Source: Bacteroidaceae bacterium (GTDB lineage Bacteria; Bacteroidota; Bacteroidia; Bacteroidales; Bacteroidaceae). From it: 64,000 nucleotides of DNA. The translations under genes were made by a program, and so were the position numbers. The notes below the pieces were generated by a model. The model made no database searches. It saw only the letters and a program-made list of their open reading frames with translations, and was not told the DNA's origin. Positions 43,013 through 56,800 of this stretch are shown here, piece by piece; position 1 is the first letter of the stretch; every line of letters begins with the position of its first letter. The stretch covers positions 1 to 64,000 of the forward strand of contig JAGCPY010000086.1 of NCBI GenBank assembly GCA_017965425.1, read 5' to 3'.

Positions 43013-44818
43013 ATGAGCAGTCACCCTTTCAGAAAATATCTGATGGTTATTCTGACGCTGGCCGCAATGTCTGTTGACGTGGCGGCACAGTCGTTGTCTC
43101 TCAACACCATCTCCACCATCGCCAAGAGCGACCCCCTCGTTATCACGGGTGCCGTTGGAACACAGAACACTTACCGCTATTCCTCAGTGGGTACTGGCTA
43201 TGCGTCGCCCATGAGCAACAGCATCTATGCCAACCTGAACATTAGCGTCTATGGCATCTCCATGCCGTTCGCGCTTTACTTCACCAATGATGGGTTGGAT
43301 TGGAACTATCCCCATCTGACCTTCCACCTGACCCCCGCCTACAAGAACTGGCGTGGTCACTTCGGCCAAAGTACAATGGCCTTCAGTTCCTACGTCATGA
43401 ACACATCCTTCAATGGCGTTGGACTGGAATATAATTCCGAAAGGATTCGTGCAGGTGCCTTCTATGGTGTCCTGCGTAGTGCCGTCAACGACGATCCCAC
43501 CGATCCCTTTGCCCGTATGCCGCAGTACAAGCGGGTGGGCTGGGGCTTCAAGGCCGGCTACGGCACAGGTCGCAACTACATCGACGTCTACTTCCTCCGC
43601 GCATACGACCGTCCGAGTTCGATTGACGATACTTGGCGACGCTATATTTCCCCCCAGGAGAACATTGCCATCGGCGTGAAAGGTGCCTTGGCTCCCACCA
43701 AGTGGCTGTCTTTCACAGGTAATGTGGCTACCTCTCTCTTCTCCACCGATACCGATGCCCCCAAGCTCGACACTCTTGCCACCCCGGCGGCCAGTCGCTT
43801 CAGCAATGGCATCATGGACATCCGCTATTCGTCCATGGCCCGCTTTGCCGGTGATGTCAACGTCAACCTGACCTTCCCAGGCATATCCGGCTCCATCACC
43901 TACCGCATCGTACAGCCCGACTATACTTCACTCGGCACCTACTACATGGCCAACAACTACCACTCTTTGGGTGTGTCGTTGAATACCATGCTCTTCCGCA
44001 AAATCTCCCTAGCAGGTAACTTCTCAGGACAGTCGGACAACCTCACTGACCAGCAGATGTATACCACCAAAGGCTTCATCTATTCCGCGATGGCCTCTAC
44101 CCGCATTGGCAACCACTTCAATATCTCTGCCGGATACAACGGCTACACGCAGGTGCAGAGCGATGGCACGGCTCGCGTCAACGATACCATCAAGGTACAT
44201 CGTCGCACCTCCAGCTTCACCTGTACACCTTCCTACATGACCGACAACGAGACGCTGGCACACATGGCATCCATCTCCTTCAACTACACTTCCAATAAAG
44301 ACCTGAACAAGTTTGCCATTGGTGAAAGTGACGTGAAGACTACCGCCATCGGTGCCAACTATACCATGAGCGTCAAGCCTTGGAACACCGACTTCGGCAT
44401 CACATTGAGCAATCAGCAGTCTTTAGGTTACAAGACAAAATACGTCAGCCGCATCGCAACCTTCAACACCGGACACACCTTCTTCGAGGCAAACCCGTTG
44501 AATGTATCCGGCTCCATTTCCATGATATACAACGAGGTGGAACGACAGAGCAAGAGCCTGAATATCGGTGGCGACATCAGTGCCTCCTATACCTTGAAGC
44601 AATACCACGTCTTCACGACCTCCGCCTCCTTCTATAAATACGGCGACGTGAATCCTACGAAGTTGCGCAGCAACCTCGACCGCACCGACATTACCGTCAG
44701 TTTGAACTATGCCTACACCTTCAGCCTCTTTGCCATCAAGCGCAAGGACGATGCAAGCATCTACCAGAAGAAATGGCTCAAGAAAGCAACAGAAATCTCT
44801 GAAGGTTTCTCGGAGTGA
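43013..44818 (+). CDS. Putative outer-membrane beta-barrel protein of the surface cluster
   Basis: The 601-residue protein has a signal peptide (ending AAMSVDVAAQ) and throughout alternating strands with Tyr/Phe girdles and short turns, such as YANLNISVYGISMPFALYF, LTFHLTPAYKNWRGHFG, VGLEYNSERIRAGAFYG and ITVSLNYAYTFSLF. I count enough strands for a large barrel. No named family is recognised. It begins 56 bp after the terminator hairpin and ends 43 bp before the giant gene, so it may anchor or export its neighbours; that is inference. The C-terminus extends past the last strand by about 30 charged residues. Confidence 0.7.
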   Translation: MSSHPFRKYLMVILTLAAMSVDVAAQSLSLNTISTIAKSDPLVITGAVGTQNTYRYSSVGTGYASPMSNSIYANLNISVYGISMPFALYFTNDGLDWNYPHLTFHLTPAYKNWRGHFGQSTMAFSSYVMNTSFNGVGLEYNSERIRAGAFYGVLRSAVNDDPTDPFARMPQYKRVGWGFKAGYGTGRNYIDVYFLRAYDRPSSIDDTWRRYISPQENIAIGVKGALAPTKWLSFTGNVATSLFSTDTDAPKLDTLATPAASRFSNGIMDIRYSSMARFAGDVNVNLTFPGISGSITYRIVQPDYTSLGTYYMANNYHSLGVSLNTMLFRKISLAGNFSGQSDNLTDQQMYTTKGFIYSAMASTRIGNHFNISAGYNGYTQVQSDGTARVNDTIKVHRRTSSFTCTPSYMTDNETLAHMASISFNYTSNKDLNKFAIGESDVKTTAIGANYTMSVKPWNTDFGITLSNQQSLGYKTKYVSRIATFNTGHTFFEANPLNVSGSISMIYNEVERQSKSLNIGGDISASYTLKQYHVFTTSASFYKYGDVNPTKLRSNLDRTDITVSLNYAYTFSLFAIKRKDDASIYQKKWLKKATEISEGFSE

Positions 44819-44861
44819 GCAGATAATAAATGAATAATGAATCAAAGATATATATAAGGTT

Positions 44862-47800
44862 ATGATTACCGAAAAAGCCTATAAGTCCTATCAGACCCAT
44901 GAGTCCCATACGGCTCATAAGTCCCATAGCACCTTCCTGTTATTTCTCCTTTTCTCATTATTTAGTTTCTTTTCTGCTCCGCTCCGCGCTCAGGATGTGA
45001 CGGTGACGGTCACCCCGACCCAACCCATCCTGCCGCCGCAAGTGATGCTCTACATCACGGAGCCAGCCAACTATTTTAATATCTCCCTGACCAACACGGG
45101 TAAGGACATTGCCAATGTCTATCTGGTCATGCAGGTGGAGCAGGTCAACCCCAGCAGCGGACTCAGCATCACCACACCTGCCAACCGTCAGCCCAAGATG
45201 CCTATCGTGGTGCCAGCCAATGGTTCCCGCATCCTCGCTCCCGCTGAGGTACGTGGCCTCTTCAACCATATCCCGCTCAATGAAATCAAGGCACCGAACG
45301 ACCTCTTTGACAACTATACCAATGGTTCTTTCGGTCTTTTACCTGAGGGACAATATGAACTTCACTTCACGGCCTACCGTTGGGATCCTACCCTGCCTGA
45401 TCCTGTGGTAGCCAGTTCTCCTACAGGTGGTTTGGCCGTGTTCAATGTCTGTTATAAAGCACAGGCTCCTGAGTTCCTGACTCCTGCCGTTATCAGTCAG
45501 GATTTGATGGCCGTGGCCGAAATCGACCCCTTGGCACCTCAGTTCACTTGGAAAGCACCTGTTGTGGCCTGCAATCCCACGGTCTTGCAGTACACCTACT
45601 CCCTCCGCATTGTGGAGGTGTTGCCGAATCAGTTGCCGGACAACTCAATGGATCACAACCCTGTGGTTTATCAGGCGTCCAACCTTTCGACACCGATGTG
45701 CATGATACCCCAGACCGTCATCAAGCAGATGAAGGAAGGAACAACTTATGCTGCACAGGTGACTGCCGTCTCGGCCAATGTCAACAAGCAGATGCTCAAC
45801 TACGTCAGTATCGAGAACGACGGAAAGAGCACCTATAAGCTCTTCCGCCTCAAAGCCTCTGAAAAGCCGAAGGTCGTTCCCAATATCGATCAGGAACGTA
45901 AAAATGACGATGTTGATGAAGAGCTAAAAAAGAAAGAAGAGGAAGACAAGAATAAGGAAGATGAAGAAGGCTTCATCCGTTTCGGTAAATCCGAAGGTGT
46001 GGGTACAGAAGACAAGGACTCTCTCTTCACCTACCGTAATCCAGTCCTGCTGGCACCTTCCTTCGTTGAAGGTGGCGTGCGGCAAGTCTTCACCAACGAC
46101 CCGATTGAGGTCAAATGGGATCCCGTTTGGCATATCGGCGGTGCGGGTAAGAATCCCGACGATAACAAGTTTGAGTATGAAGTACGCCTCTATAAGGGCG
46201 ACGAGGAAGCCGACCGCGAGGAAACGATGAAGACCGAACCCATTTGGAAACTTCGTACCAAGGAGCTCACCACTACCATCGAATGGGAGGATATTGAGAA
46301 AAAAACCAAAGTCGGCGACTATCTCCTGCTCGAAGTCAAGCCCATCATCACCAAGGGTAAGAGCATCGCCTTCACAGAGGACGACAACATCAATGACTTT
46401 GGCCTCAACGAGCGATTGAGCAGGAAGTACTTCCAGTGCGAGGCCAGAGTGGAAATCAATGACAAGAACCCGACATCCAAGTCTGCACAGGATTTGAAGG
46501 GCAAGGTGGTAGCCATCGGCGAATACTTCCTCACCATCGACGACATCAAGGGTTCCGGTGATATGGGTTTCTCGGGCTCCGGTCGTGTGGAATGGAAGCC
46601 TTTCGGTGCCAGCATCATGGTCTGCGTGACCTTTGATAATCTGAAAATCAATAAGTCCGACATCGTTTATGAAGGCATCTGCGTGAGTGCCAAGGCACCT
46701 GAGATGTTGAGTAGTATGGCGGTCGTTGACAAACTCTTTAGTGACTGGGGTATTGACAACCTGATAGGAGAATCCGGCCTGCCTTATGCCGACAAGTTAC
46801 AGACCGAGGCCACTGGCAAGATCAAGAGCATTGCTGAGAAAGCCAACATCGGCGACTACTATGCAAAGATTCAGAAAGGCAAGGATCTCTTCAAGCTTCT
46901 CACCTCTGGCAAGATGGACAAGCTTTATATGCCTGTCAAGTTCCCGACGGAAGTTCTGCCCAGCAAGTTCGATGCGGTAGACCTTCAGATTGTGGAAATG
47001 AAGTTTGCTGCCACCTATGCTACCATGAACATCATGGGCGAGGCCATCATGCCCGAATGTGATGTCTTGAAGAGCAAAGTGCTCCTTTTTGGCGCGCCGC
47101 GCATCTGTATCTCCCCCAACAAGTTCTTACCAGACGATGGACAAATCGCCCTGTTAGGTGACTTCACCCTGACGCCCTCCGATATGGAGATAACTTTCAA
47201 GGCACCGAAGGATCCCATCACCCCCAAGGACGGTTGTTATATTTCATGGAATTCAACCGAGAAAGGTTCCAAGCTGGAGCTCCTCGGCATTGATGCCGAC
47301 ATGAAAGTCGAAGGAATGTACAAGGAGGTCAACGGTAAGCTCACCAACGATCTTGCCGTCATGAACCTCCGTGCATCCGTCGGCAGTTGGGACGATCTCC
47401 TTGTGGATAACATTTCGGTTGAGGACTTCCAACTCAAGGATCTTCCTGGATGGACTTTCCAGGCACAGGATGTGGTTTATGACCACTCTGACTACCGCAA
47501 CTCCGACAAGATGGGCGAGTTCCCTAGCGGTTACGACAAGAAGGAAAGCGAATGTGATAAAGATATCAATAAATGGCATGGTTTGCACATCGGCAAGGTG
47601 GGCGTGGCCTTCCCCAAGTCTCTGGAATTAGGCGATATCGATGAAGAACACAAGGACAAACGCCTCTGGGTCGGTGCCAAGGAGATGTTCATCGACAAGT
47701 CCGGCGTCACCGTCATCATAGGTGCCAATAATGTCTTCGAAGCCAAAGAAGGTACCCTCGGAGGTTGGGGCATCAGCCTCGATGAGGCCCACGTCCAGAT

Positions 47801-50800
47801 TATCCAGAACGACTTCGACAACTGCGGCTTCACGGGACAGATCAACGTGCCCATCCTTAAGCGGCAGAAAGGAAGCGAACATGAGGGTGAGTTCGGTAAT
47901 GTGAAATACACCTGCCAGATACGCGACCTCAGTAATCCTAAAAACGAGAAAGGCAAGAAAAACACCAAGGACAAACCTACCCGTTTATCGTATATCTTCC
48001 TTACCGAGCAGGTCGAACCCCTTGACTTCAGCTTCCTCGTGGCTCAGGCCGAACTGGATCCTGTTCAGACTTACTTCCTCGTCGATGCCTACGACGATGA
48101 CAAGAAACCCGGCGAGATCAAGACACAGATTGAACTGTGCCTCGGCGGTGATATCGGCATCGGCTTGATCGACAATGCCAACGCATGGCTGAAAGAGAAG
48201 ACCGAATCCCTGCCTTTGCAGCTGAAGATTCCAGAACTCCACTTCACGAAGATGCGATTCTCCAACGTGTCAGAGTCTGATGACTGGGTCATCAACGACA
48301 AACGCGTGGAAGATAAGCGCAAGGCACGCGATGAAAAGGCTCAGGCCATCCACGATGCGGCTCTGAAGATACTGGTCGAGGGCAAGGAATTCAATGTGGG
48401 TACCACGCAGGAGCCTTTCTACATCGACCTCGGCGAATGGTCATTCTCCTCTGCTCCGAAACACCTCGGTCCCTTCTCCTTCAACCTCACTGAGTTCAAG
48501 CCAAACTTTGAATCCAAGAACAAGAAAGTCACCTTGGAGGTCGGTGGCTCCATAGGGCTGTGCGAAGTGCTCGACGTGGGGGCTAAGGTCCTCATCAGCG
48601 CCAAAGTGGACATCCCGGACATCAAGAAACCGAAGACATGGTCCATCAGCGACGGCGACGTGGAGTTCAAGAAGTTGGAACTTGACCTTGACTGGACGGC
48701 CCTTCACTTCCATGGTGAACTCGAGGCTACCACAGAACCTGACAAGGGTTATTCTGGTGCGCTCGACATCGAGATCGTCGGTTTCTTCAAACTCGACTGC
48801 AAGGGCGGTTACTACGAACACAAGAAGGACGAGAAGGATAACAACGACCGCGACTTTGCCTGGGGTTACTTCATGGCCAGCATCGAGAGCGGTGCGGGCA
48901 TCCACGTCGATCCCGTGGTCATCAACCGCATTTCCGGTGGTTTCTTCTTCAACTGCCGGCCCACTAAAGGCAAGAACAAGTTCGATGGTGATCCCAAGGC
49001 CGCTTATGGCAATATCGGTGTGGCTTTCGGACTCGGGCTCAGCACCACGGCAGGCGAACAAGCTCTCAAGGCCGACCTCGATATGCTTGTCGTTTACGAC
49101 AGCTATAACAAATGCCTCTCCACCTTCATGCTAAATGGTAAGGTAGAGGCTGTCGGTGGCATGATTAAGGCGGAATGCTCACTGATCTACGAAAATGAGA
49201 AGAATACTGCCCACGAAACTGTCAACCGCTATCTCTGTCTGAACCTCACCGTGGAGGCGGGTATGGATTCCAATGCACTTCTTGATAAGGTCAAGGGCAT
49301 GAATGCTTCTTTGGAAAAGCTGCAAGGCAAGCTCGATGAGTTCCAAGGTGAGATTGACGGTGTCTACCAGAGGGTGAAGAACGCCTCGTCGGGCATGGGA
49401 GCCCTGTCGGGCGACTATGAAAACCCGAACAGCGACGGCACGGAAGTCAAAGAAAAGAACAAGGAACAGTCAAAAGAGTTTGAAGCCTCGGCTGGAAGCG
49501 TCAAGGTTTCGCTGGAATTCAAAGTCACCTGGGTCAAGGACAAAGTAGCGTACAAAACGCCTAAGTGGCATCTCTACCTCGGAGAACCTGACAAGGCTCA
49601 TCGCTGTACCTTCACCTACCTGAAGTTCAAGAGTCCCATCTGCTCCGTGGACATCGGTGCCGATGGTTACCTCTGCCTCGGCAATGAACTGCCCAACGGC
49701 GGTGCCCTACCTGATATTCCTGACAAGATTACCAAGTTCCTCGCAGGCGAGAAGAGCTCTACCACCGACATGGGTGCCGACTTGGGCAAGGCACAGCGCA
49801 GCCGCAAGGCTGCCGCCAAGGCCCTCCTCGATCCCAACAGCCTCAATGGCGGTGTCATGGTGGGCGCCAGCGCGTGGGGTTCCATCAATATTGACCTCGG
49901 CCTGCTCTATGGTTCTCTGGAAGCTATTGCCGGCTTCGATGCCGCTTTGGTCAACTATGGCGACATGGCCTACTGTATGAACAGCGGCAAGGCGATGGGT
50001 TACAAGGGTTGGTATGCGATGGGTCAGCTCTATGCTTACTTGGCAGCCGAACTCGGCGTACACATACACATCGGCAACTTCATCAACGAGAAGATCAGCA
50101 TCCTCGATGCCGGTATCGGCGGTGTTCTGGAGATGGGTCTTCCGAATCCCACTTGGATGGAAGGTTCTGCCCGCATCAAGATCAGCTTGCTCGGCGGTCT
50201 CTGCAAAATCAATAAGAAGTTCGACTTCTCGGCAGGTGACCACTGCGTACCGTTCAAGGGCAATGCCCTCGACGGCTTCGAGATGTTCCAAAGCGTCAGC
50301 CACGGTTCCGACAGCCTCTATCAGGCACTCCTGGATCCCACCTTCGCCATCTCTGTCGACGATGCCAAGCACATGACCTTCACCACCCAGTCCTCCATCG
50401 GCAGCCACTATCGCCTCCTTGATCCTTCTTGGGAGGCTGAACTGGCAGATAAGGACGAGACCACCGAAGAGGACATCGAGAAGGCGATGGCTCTCAACGC
50501 CAGCCGCACCTACGTCTTCGACATGGATCAGGACCTGAACTACTATGGCATGAAGAAAGGTGTCCGCCTCTTCGACCTTGGCACCGCAGCAACCGACCTC
50601 ATCAAGAATGGCAAGGGCACGAAAGACGAGTTGGACAAGGCCATGAGAACCAATACTTATTGGACTACTGCACAAAATGCCCAAGATGATAAACCGCTCT
50701 TTAAGAATCTGAGCGATTATGTGAGCAACATTATGTATGAGCGGAGCGGTACCGTTGCGGAAACGAGTATGATCATGAGTTCCCCGGAACTCAATTCTTC

Positions 50801-53800
50801 CGTAACAGACTACCTTGCGGACACATGGCAATCGCGCATTGATGAGGTGATTACCACCGGTACATTGACCGTCAAGGATGGCAAAAAGAACGTCCAGCTA
50901 ACGGCGCTGGAGTACAACCCCACGGAGGTGAATTGTAGCTTCCGTGAGCAAAAGGGTACTACCTTCCACCTGACGGGCATGAACCTCAAGCCTGGACATA
51001 GCTATGTCCTGTTCCTCATGGCCGATGCCTACGAGATTGACAATGGTCGTCGCGTCTGGTGTGAGTACATCAAGGATGGCAAGCCGAAACGCATCCACTG
51101 GCGGCAGACCAAGGCTTGGTTCTTCCGCGTCAAGAGCAATACTGAGGATAAAATTATCACCGACTCCCTGCGCGACCTCGAACCCTATATCGCTCTGGCA
51201 TATCCATCCTATAATGGTACCCGTGTGCTCGATAATCATGGCGAAGGTGACGTGAGAGCCTACTTCGATGACATCATGAAGCCCACCATCGCCCTCAACC
51301 GCGACATCCGGACTTCGCTGCCTGCCAACAAGATGAAGTGGGTGCTCGAAGGCTATACTGCCGCTGGCGACACCCTGAAGCCCCAGACCCGTAATGCCGT
51401 TTACCAACAAAATGGCAACTGCATCAACCTCGAGCCTTCATCGCCCTTCAAGCCTTTCGATGAATTCACCGCTGCCGCAAAAGGCAAATCGAATTACGAC
51501 TTCAGTCAAGAGAAGTACCGCCTGAAGCTGCTCTACACCTACCGGCACAAAGAACTGGTTACCGGTCAAAGGGCCAAGTTCATGAAAGACCCATATTATG
51601 ACCGGGGCGACAGCACTGTTGCACTCGTCGATATGCCCATCATCACCCTGCCTCACGACGTGACGCTCAATCGTGGCACCTTCACCGACTCTTGGAAGGT
51701 GGTGACCCAGAAAGAAAATACGGAATTGCTGGCTTACACCAAGCCCTTCGTCGGAGCCACGATGGACAGCATTCCCAACATCCTTTATGAGAGTGATTAC
51801 ACTTCGAAAGGGCTGACCGATGAGGACTTCGTCTTCAAGAACACAAAGTTCGAAAGTGCCAACTTGCCCTACCGACTCATCGACCCGTACATGTACTTCG
51901 CCTACCTCGGCAAGTGGGTATTCATCGGCGACCGCGAGATCGGCACATACGCCTTCGACAATACGCCTGTGAAGTTCGGCTCCGAGAGCCTCATCTACAA
52001 CTACAACGGCACCGTCGTCAACAGCGAATTCCTGAAGGTCGACAAGAAGAAGGGCGAGAAGAACAAGACGCTCTTAGAACTGCGTGATCAGATGTATTCC
52101 GTCTGGAACACCTGGAACTACAACGACGGCAACCATCCCAAGTATCCGTTGCCTTCCGTTGGCAGTACCATCGGTGGCGTCACTGCCAACAACCAGGATG
52201 GCAAGACCAGCACTGTGACACCGATCGACATCAACCATGTCTACACGGTGAAACTCGACTACTCCTACGTCTTTGAAGACTTGGTGAAAGACTATGTGGC
52301 GGTCTATAATGTGGCCGATCAGTTAAGCACTAAGCTGAGGTCAGCCTCCCGCGACGTCCTGAATAAGTTCTATAACAGAATGAACATTGAAAAGGGTTCG
52401 TGCAACAGCAAGCTCTTCAACACCAACTTCAACTATGATTTGAAGCAGTGGAACAATCTCCACCGTGGCCAGTATATTGAGATTGAGGATCGTGGCTACA
52501 ACGTCCGCGTGCCTTACTACCAGTTGCCGCTCATCTTCGGTGGATGCTTCGGCAGCGACAACGATGTGGCCGTCTATGGTGCACCCACCAGCAACCCACA
52601 GACGTTGGATAAGAGCTACCGTACCCTTGGTGCCTCCATCGGCGAGGACGACCTCTCCTCCGGCGACGGCGATCCCGAATATGCTCGCCTCAGCAAGCGG
52701 TGGGACACCCAGGCTTCCAACCTCCTCTTCTTCCGCCTCTGCGGTGCCACGAAAGGCGACAAGATTTATGGCTACGACAACTACCTCTTCAGCGTCTATA
52801 AAGAACTCTACGACAACAACTATCCCAGCAGCTACCATGTCAACTGGGATGACTTCCAGCGCAACAAGGCTCTGGAGCAGGTGACGCGCTTCAAGGCACG
52901 CATCTACCGTGTCGACGGCTATGATATTGACAAGGGTCTCTACGTGGTCACCGACAAGAACAAGGGACGCGGTGGCGGCCCGTGGGAAGAGTCTGTGAAC
53001 ATCGGCATGGAAACCAGTTACATCAAAAACCTTGCTGATATGTACAAGTCTGTGGAGGAGCAGGATGCTTACCGCGAGACCCACTACGACAAGCAGATAC
53101 CGCAGGTGCTTTGGTGCAATGACACCAAGACCCTCATCTTCCTGTGTACTTCACAGATATGGAAAGCAGGTGACAAGTATCCGTCTGGCGGAAAGGACAT
53201 GAAGGGAACCGTCACCTGGGTATACACCGAAGATCGGGTGAAGGACAAGAACTGGCGCAATTACACCATCATGCAGAATTGCACCAACGTCTATGTCAAC
53301 CAATCGTTCGGCTTGCGCACCTACGAAGGCACGGATGACCTGAAAGGTTTCTTCGAGGACTTCAAAAAGCTGACCACGGTCAAGAATGTGGGTGTCCTCA
53401 CCTCTGCCTCCACCAAGGACATGTCTTATATGTTCAAGGGCTGCGAGAAACTGACCGACGTTGATTTCGACAACAAATACTATACCACTTGGACAAAGAG
53501 CGTTACCTCCATGTCCCACATGTTCGATGGCTGCAAGAGTCTCAAGAAGCTCGATCTGACTCAGTTCAACACCTCCAAGGTCAGGGGCATGACGTCGATG
53601 TTCGAAGGCTGTGAGTCGCTGACCTCTGTAGACCTCAGCTCGTTCACAGGCGAGTCGCTTATGGGTACCAGCTACATGTTCTATGGCTGTAAGAATCTCA
53701 GCTCCATTGACATCAGTACGATAGGCGGCGTCGAATTGACCAGCAGTGTGTCCCGCATGTTTGAAGGCTGTACTGCCCTGCGCACCCTGCACATGGATAT

Positions 53801-56800
53801 CCTCGACCCACGTCAGATGACCGAATGGGAAATGCGCGATATGTTCAAGGGCGTGAGCAACCGCCTCACGTGCTACTATTATAGTGGCCTCCATCAGTAC
53901 ATCGTCAAGCAGATACCCGGCACGAAGAAGGCTGTGGCCGACCAGCGCGCCAAGGTGGTCTATGGCCGTTGCAGCAATGGCGACGAGGCACTCTTCTTCC
54001 TCTTCACGCCCAACAAGTTCAAGGTGGGTTACAGCTACACCATCACTCCGCAGTATGTGGATCTCGACGGTTCCATGAGCAATAGCGACATTTGGAATAA
54101 GAAGTATCCTGAGACCGAGTACAATGTCACCGTCAAGGGCGTATGGCAGGGCGATGATGTCACCAACACATGGGGCGCGCCCCAGTGGAGCACGGGAGCC
54201 AGCACCGTGAAGTATGTCTATATCGACAAAGCCTTCAGCTCTGCCAAGCCGGCGAGCACCTACAGTTGGTTCAAGAACTTCTCGAATGTGCGTGCGTTCC
54301 ATGGCCTATGCTACCTGAACACCGAATTGGTTACCGACATGAGCTACATGTTCCAAAACTGTTCGCAGGTGGAGCGTCTGGGGCTTGGTAATTTTGACTC
54401 AGGCGGTTTCCGTGTTGACACGAAATTCCAGGTGGCTAATGTCACCAAGATGACCAGCATGTTCCAGGGCTGCTCGAAGTTGGAAGAGTTGTCGATGTAC
54501 AAATGGGATGTCTCGAAGGTCACCACGACGTACAACATGTTCAATGGTTGCTCCAAGCTCACGTTCACCGATTATAGGACCAAATGGCCGCTCAATGATT
54601 TCAAGAATGTGACCGACATGAGCTACATGTTCGCTAACTGTAGCAGCTTAGAGAATACAGATCCTTTGTATGGACTCCGCATCGCGACCGACAAGGTCAC
54701 CGACATGAGCCGCATGTTCTCAGGCTGCTCGTCCATGAAGGTGATACCCTATTTCACCAGTACCGAGAAGGTGACCAAGATGAACGGCATGTTCAGTAGC
54801 TGTAGCAATCTCCAGAAAGCCGACTTCACCCCATATAAGACCGACAATCTGAAGCAGGTCGAGCGCATGTTCGATTACTGCTCTTCCATGGAGGAAATCA
54901 ACCTCGGAAACAACACGCTGAGTCAGGTGACGTCTGCCACGGACATGTTCAGAAACGTGAACAAGCCGAGCTATATCTACCTGCCAGGCGATGCCACGCG
55001 CATCATCAATGTCTGCTCGGCATCGACCTTCCCCAACCGCATCATCCTCTCACCGGCCTACGCCATCGTGCTGCGGTCAGGTTCCTATTTCGAGATGATG
55101 CTCTATGGCAAGCGTACCACGCTGAAGAGCGGCGACCGTTGCGACATCTATCCCTACGAGGGCTACACCGTCGAAAAAGTGCTGTCGAGTACCAACATCC
55201 AGAACAGCACCGACCGTCCGGAGTGGGAGAATTGGTATAGCATCTATCCGAAGATCAAGAAGATTGTCATCCATTCCTCCTTCAGCGACGTGCCCTTGCT
55301 CAATGCCAAAATGTATTTCGCCGATATGTCGGAGTTGACCGAAATAAAGGGCTTGGGCAATTTGGATGTGTCGAAGGCCAAGGATGTCAGTTACATGTTC
55401 AGCGGCTGTCCCAAGCTGGAAACCGTCGACGGCACCATCTATTTGACCAGCGCCACTAACGCAGCCAGTATGTTCTGGGGGTGCAAGAGTCTGAAGAAGA
55501 TACCTGTCAGCTTCAGCACTTCAGATGTCCTGATCAGAACGGACGGCATGTTCCAGGGCTGCTCCAGTGTTTCGGAGATTGGAAGCTCTTACAATTATCC
55601 TCGTCTGGGCAACGTGGAAAACATGTCCTATATGTTCTCCGGATGTTCCAATCTCTACAATTTGGCCATTTCACGCCTGAATACCTCGAAGGCAACCACC
55701 ATGGAAGGCATGTTCTCCGGTTGCAGCAGCCTCAGCGAAAGCTCGCTCAAGGGCATCAAGAGCTTCGATACCAAGAACGTGACCAGTATGGCCTATATGC
55801 TCAAGGGTACCCAGATGTCCGAGCTTGACCTCTCGACCTGGAATACCGGCGCGGTGACCAACATGAGTGGTATGTTTGCCGACTGCAGCCAGCTGCGCAA
55901 GGTTCAGTTGGGCAGCAACTGGACGCTGAGCAATCTGAAGAGCTACACCACCACAGCCGGCTTCTCCGGCGTGCATGACCTGGCTGTCCTGGTGCCTGCC
56001 GCCAAGCTCAGCAGCATTAAGTCGGCCTTTACCGACAAACAGGGCTTCAAGGTCGGCTCCACGGGACAGTTCTATGACGAGAATGTGAAGGGCACCGCAC
56101 AGGTTATTTGGACAAGGAGCAACAAGACCCTGACGTTCTACTATGGTATGCCTGTGGGCTCCACGTTCAACAACCTGACTGTCACCCAGAAGTGGACTGG
56201 TGATGATGTGCTCAGCAACTCGAACACGAAGGCCAAATGGATTGATGCTGTCAAGGGCGACGTGACCACCGTGACGTTCGACAAGACATTCAGTGAGGCC
56301 CGCCCGACAACCACGAAGGGCTGGTTCAATGGCTGCAAGAAGCTCACGACCATCAATGGCCTGGAGAACCTCTGCACGTGCTATTCTGTCACCGATATGT
56401 CCTACATGTTCAACGAGTGTGAGGGCTTGACAGAACTGTCGTTCGACAACAGTCGTCCGCTCTGGGGCACTTCCAAGGTCACCAACATGTCCAGCATGTT
56501 CAGCGGGTGCAAGAACCTGAAGAAACTCGTGCTGACACGCTTCAATACAGAGAAGGTGACCAATATGTTCAGCTTGTTCTATGACCTGCGTGGAATAGAG
56601 AAACTCGACGTGAGTATGTTCAATACGTCCTCCGTGACCACAGCCACCTACCTCTTCTATTACATGACCAACCTGCGCACCCTCATCGTCGGTTCCAACT
56701 TCACCTTCCCGAAGTTGTCGAGCACGGCTTATGCAGCGTTCAGCGGTGTCAAGAAGTGTGAGATAACGGCCACGTCTACGGTTATCAACAGCGTGAAATC

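Noticed and set aside
49707-54302. Long minus-strand frames (374 and 383 codons) opposite the giant gene
   Set aside because: They are antisense to well-defined repeats (DUF285) and coding sequence; no start signals or recognisable domains.
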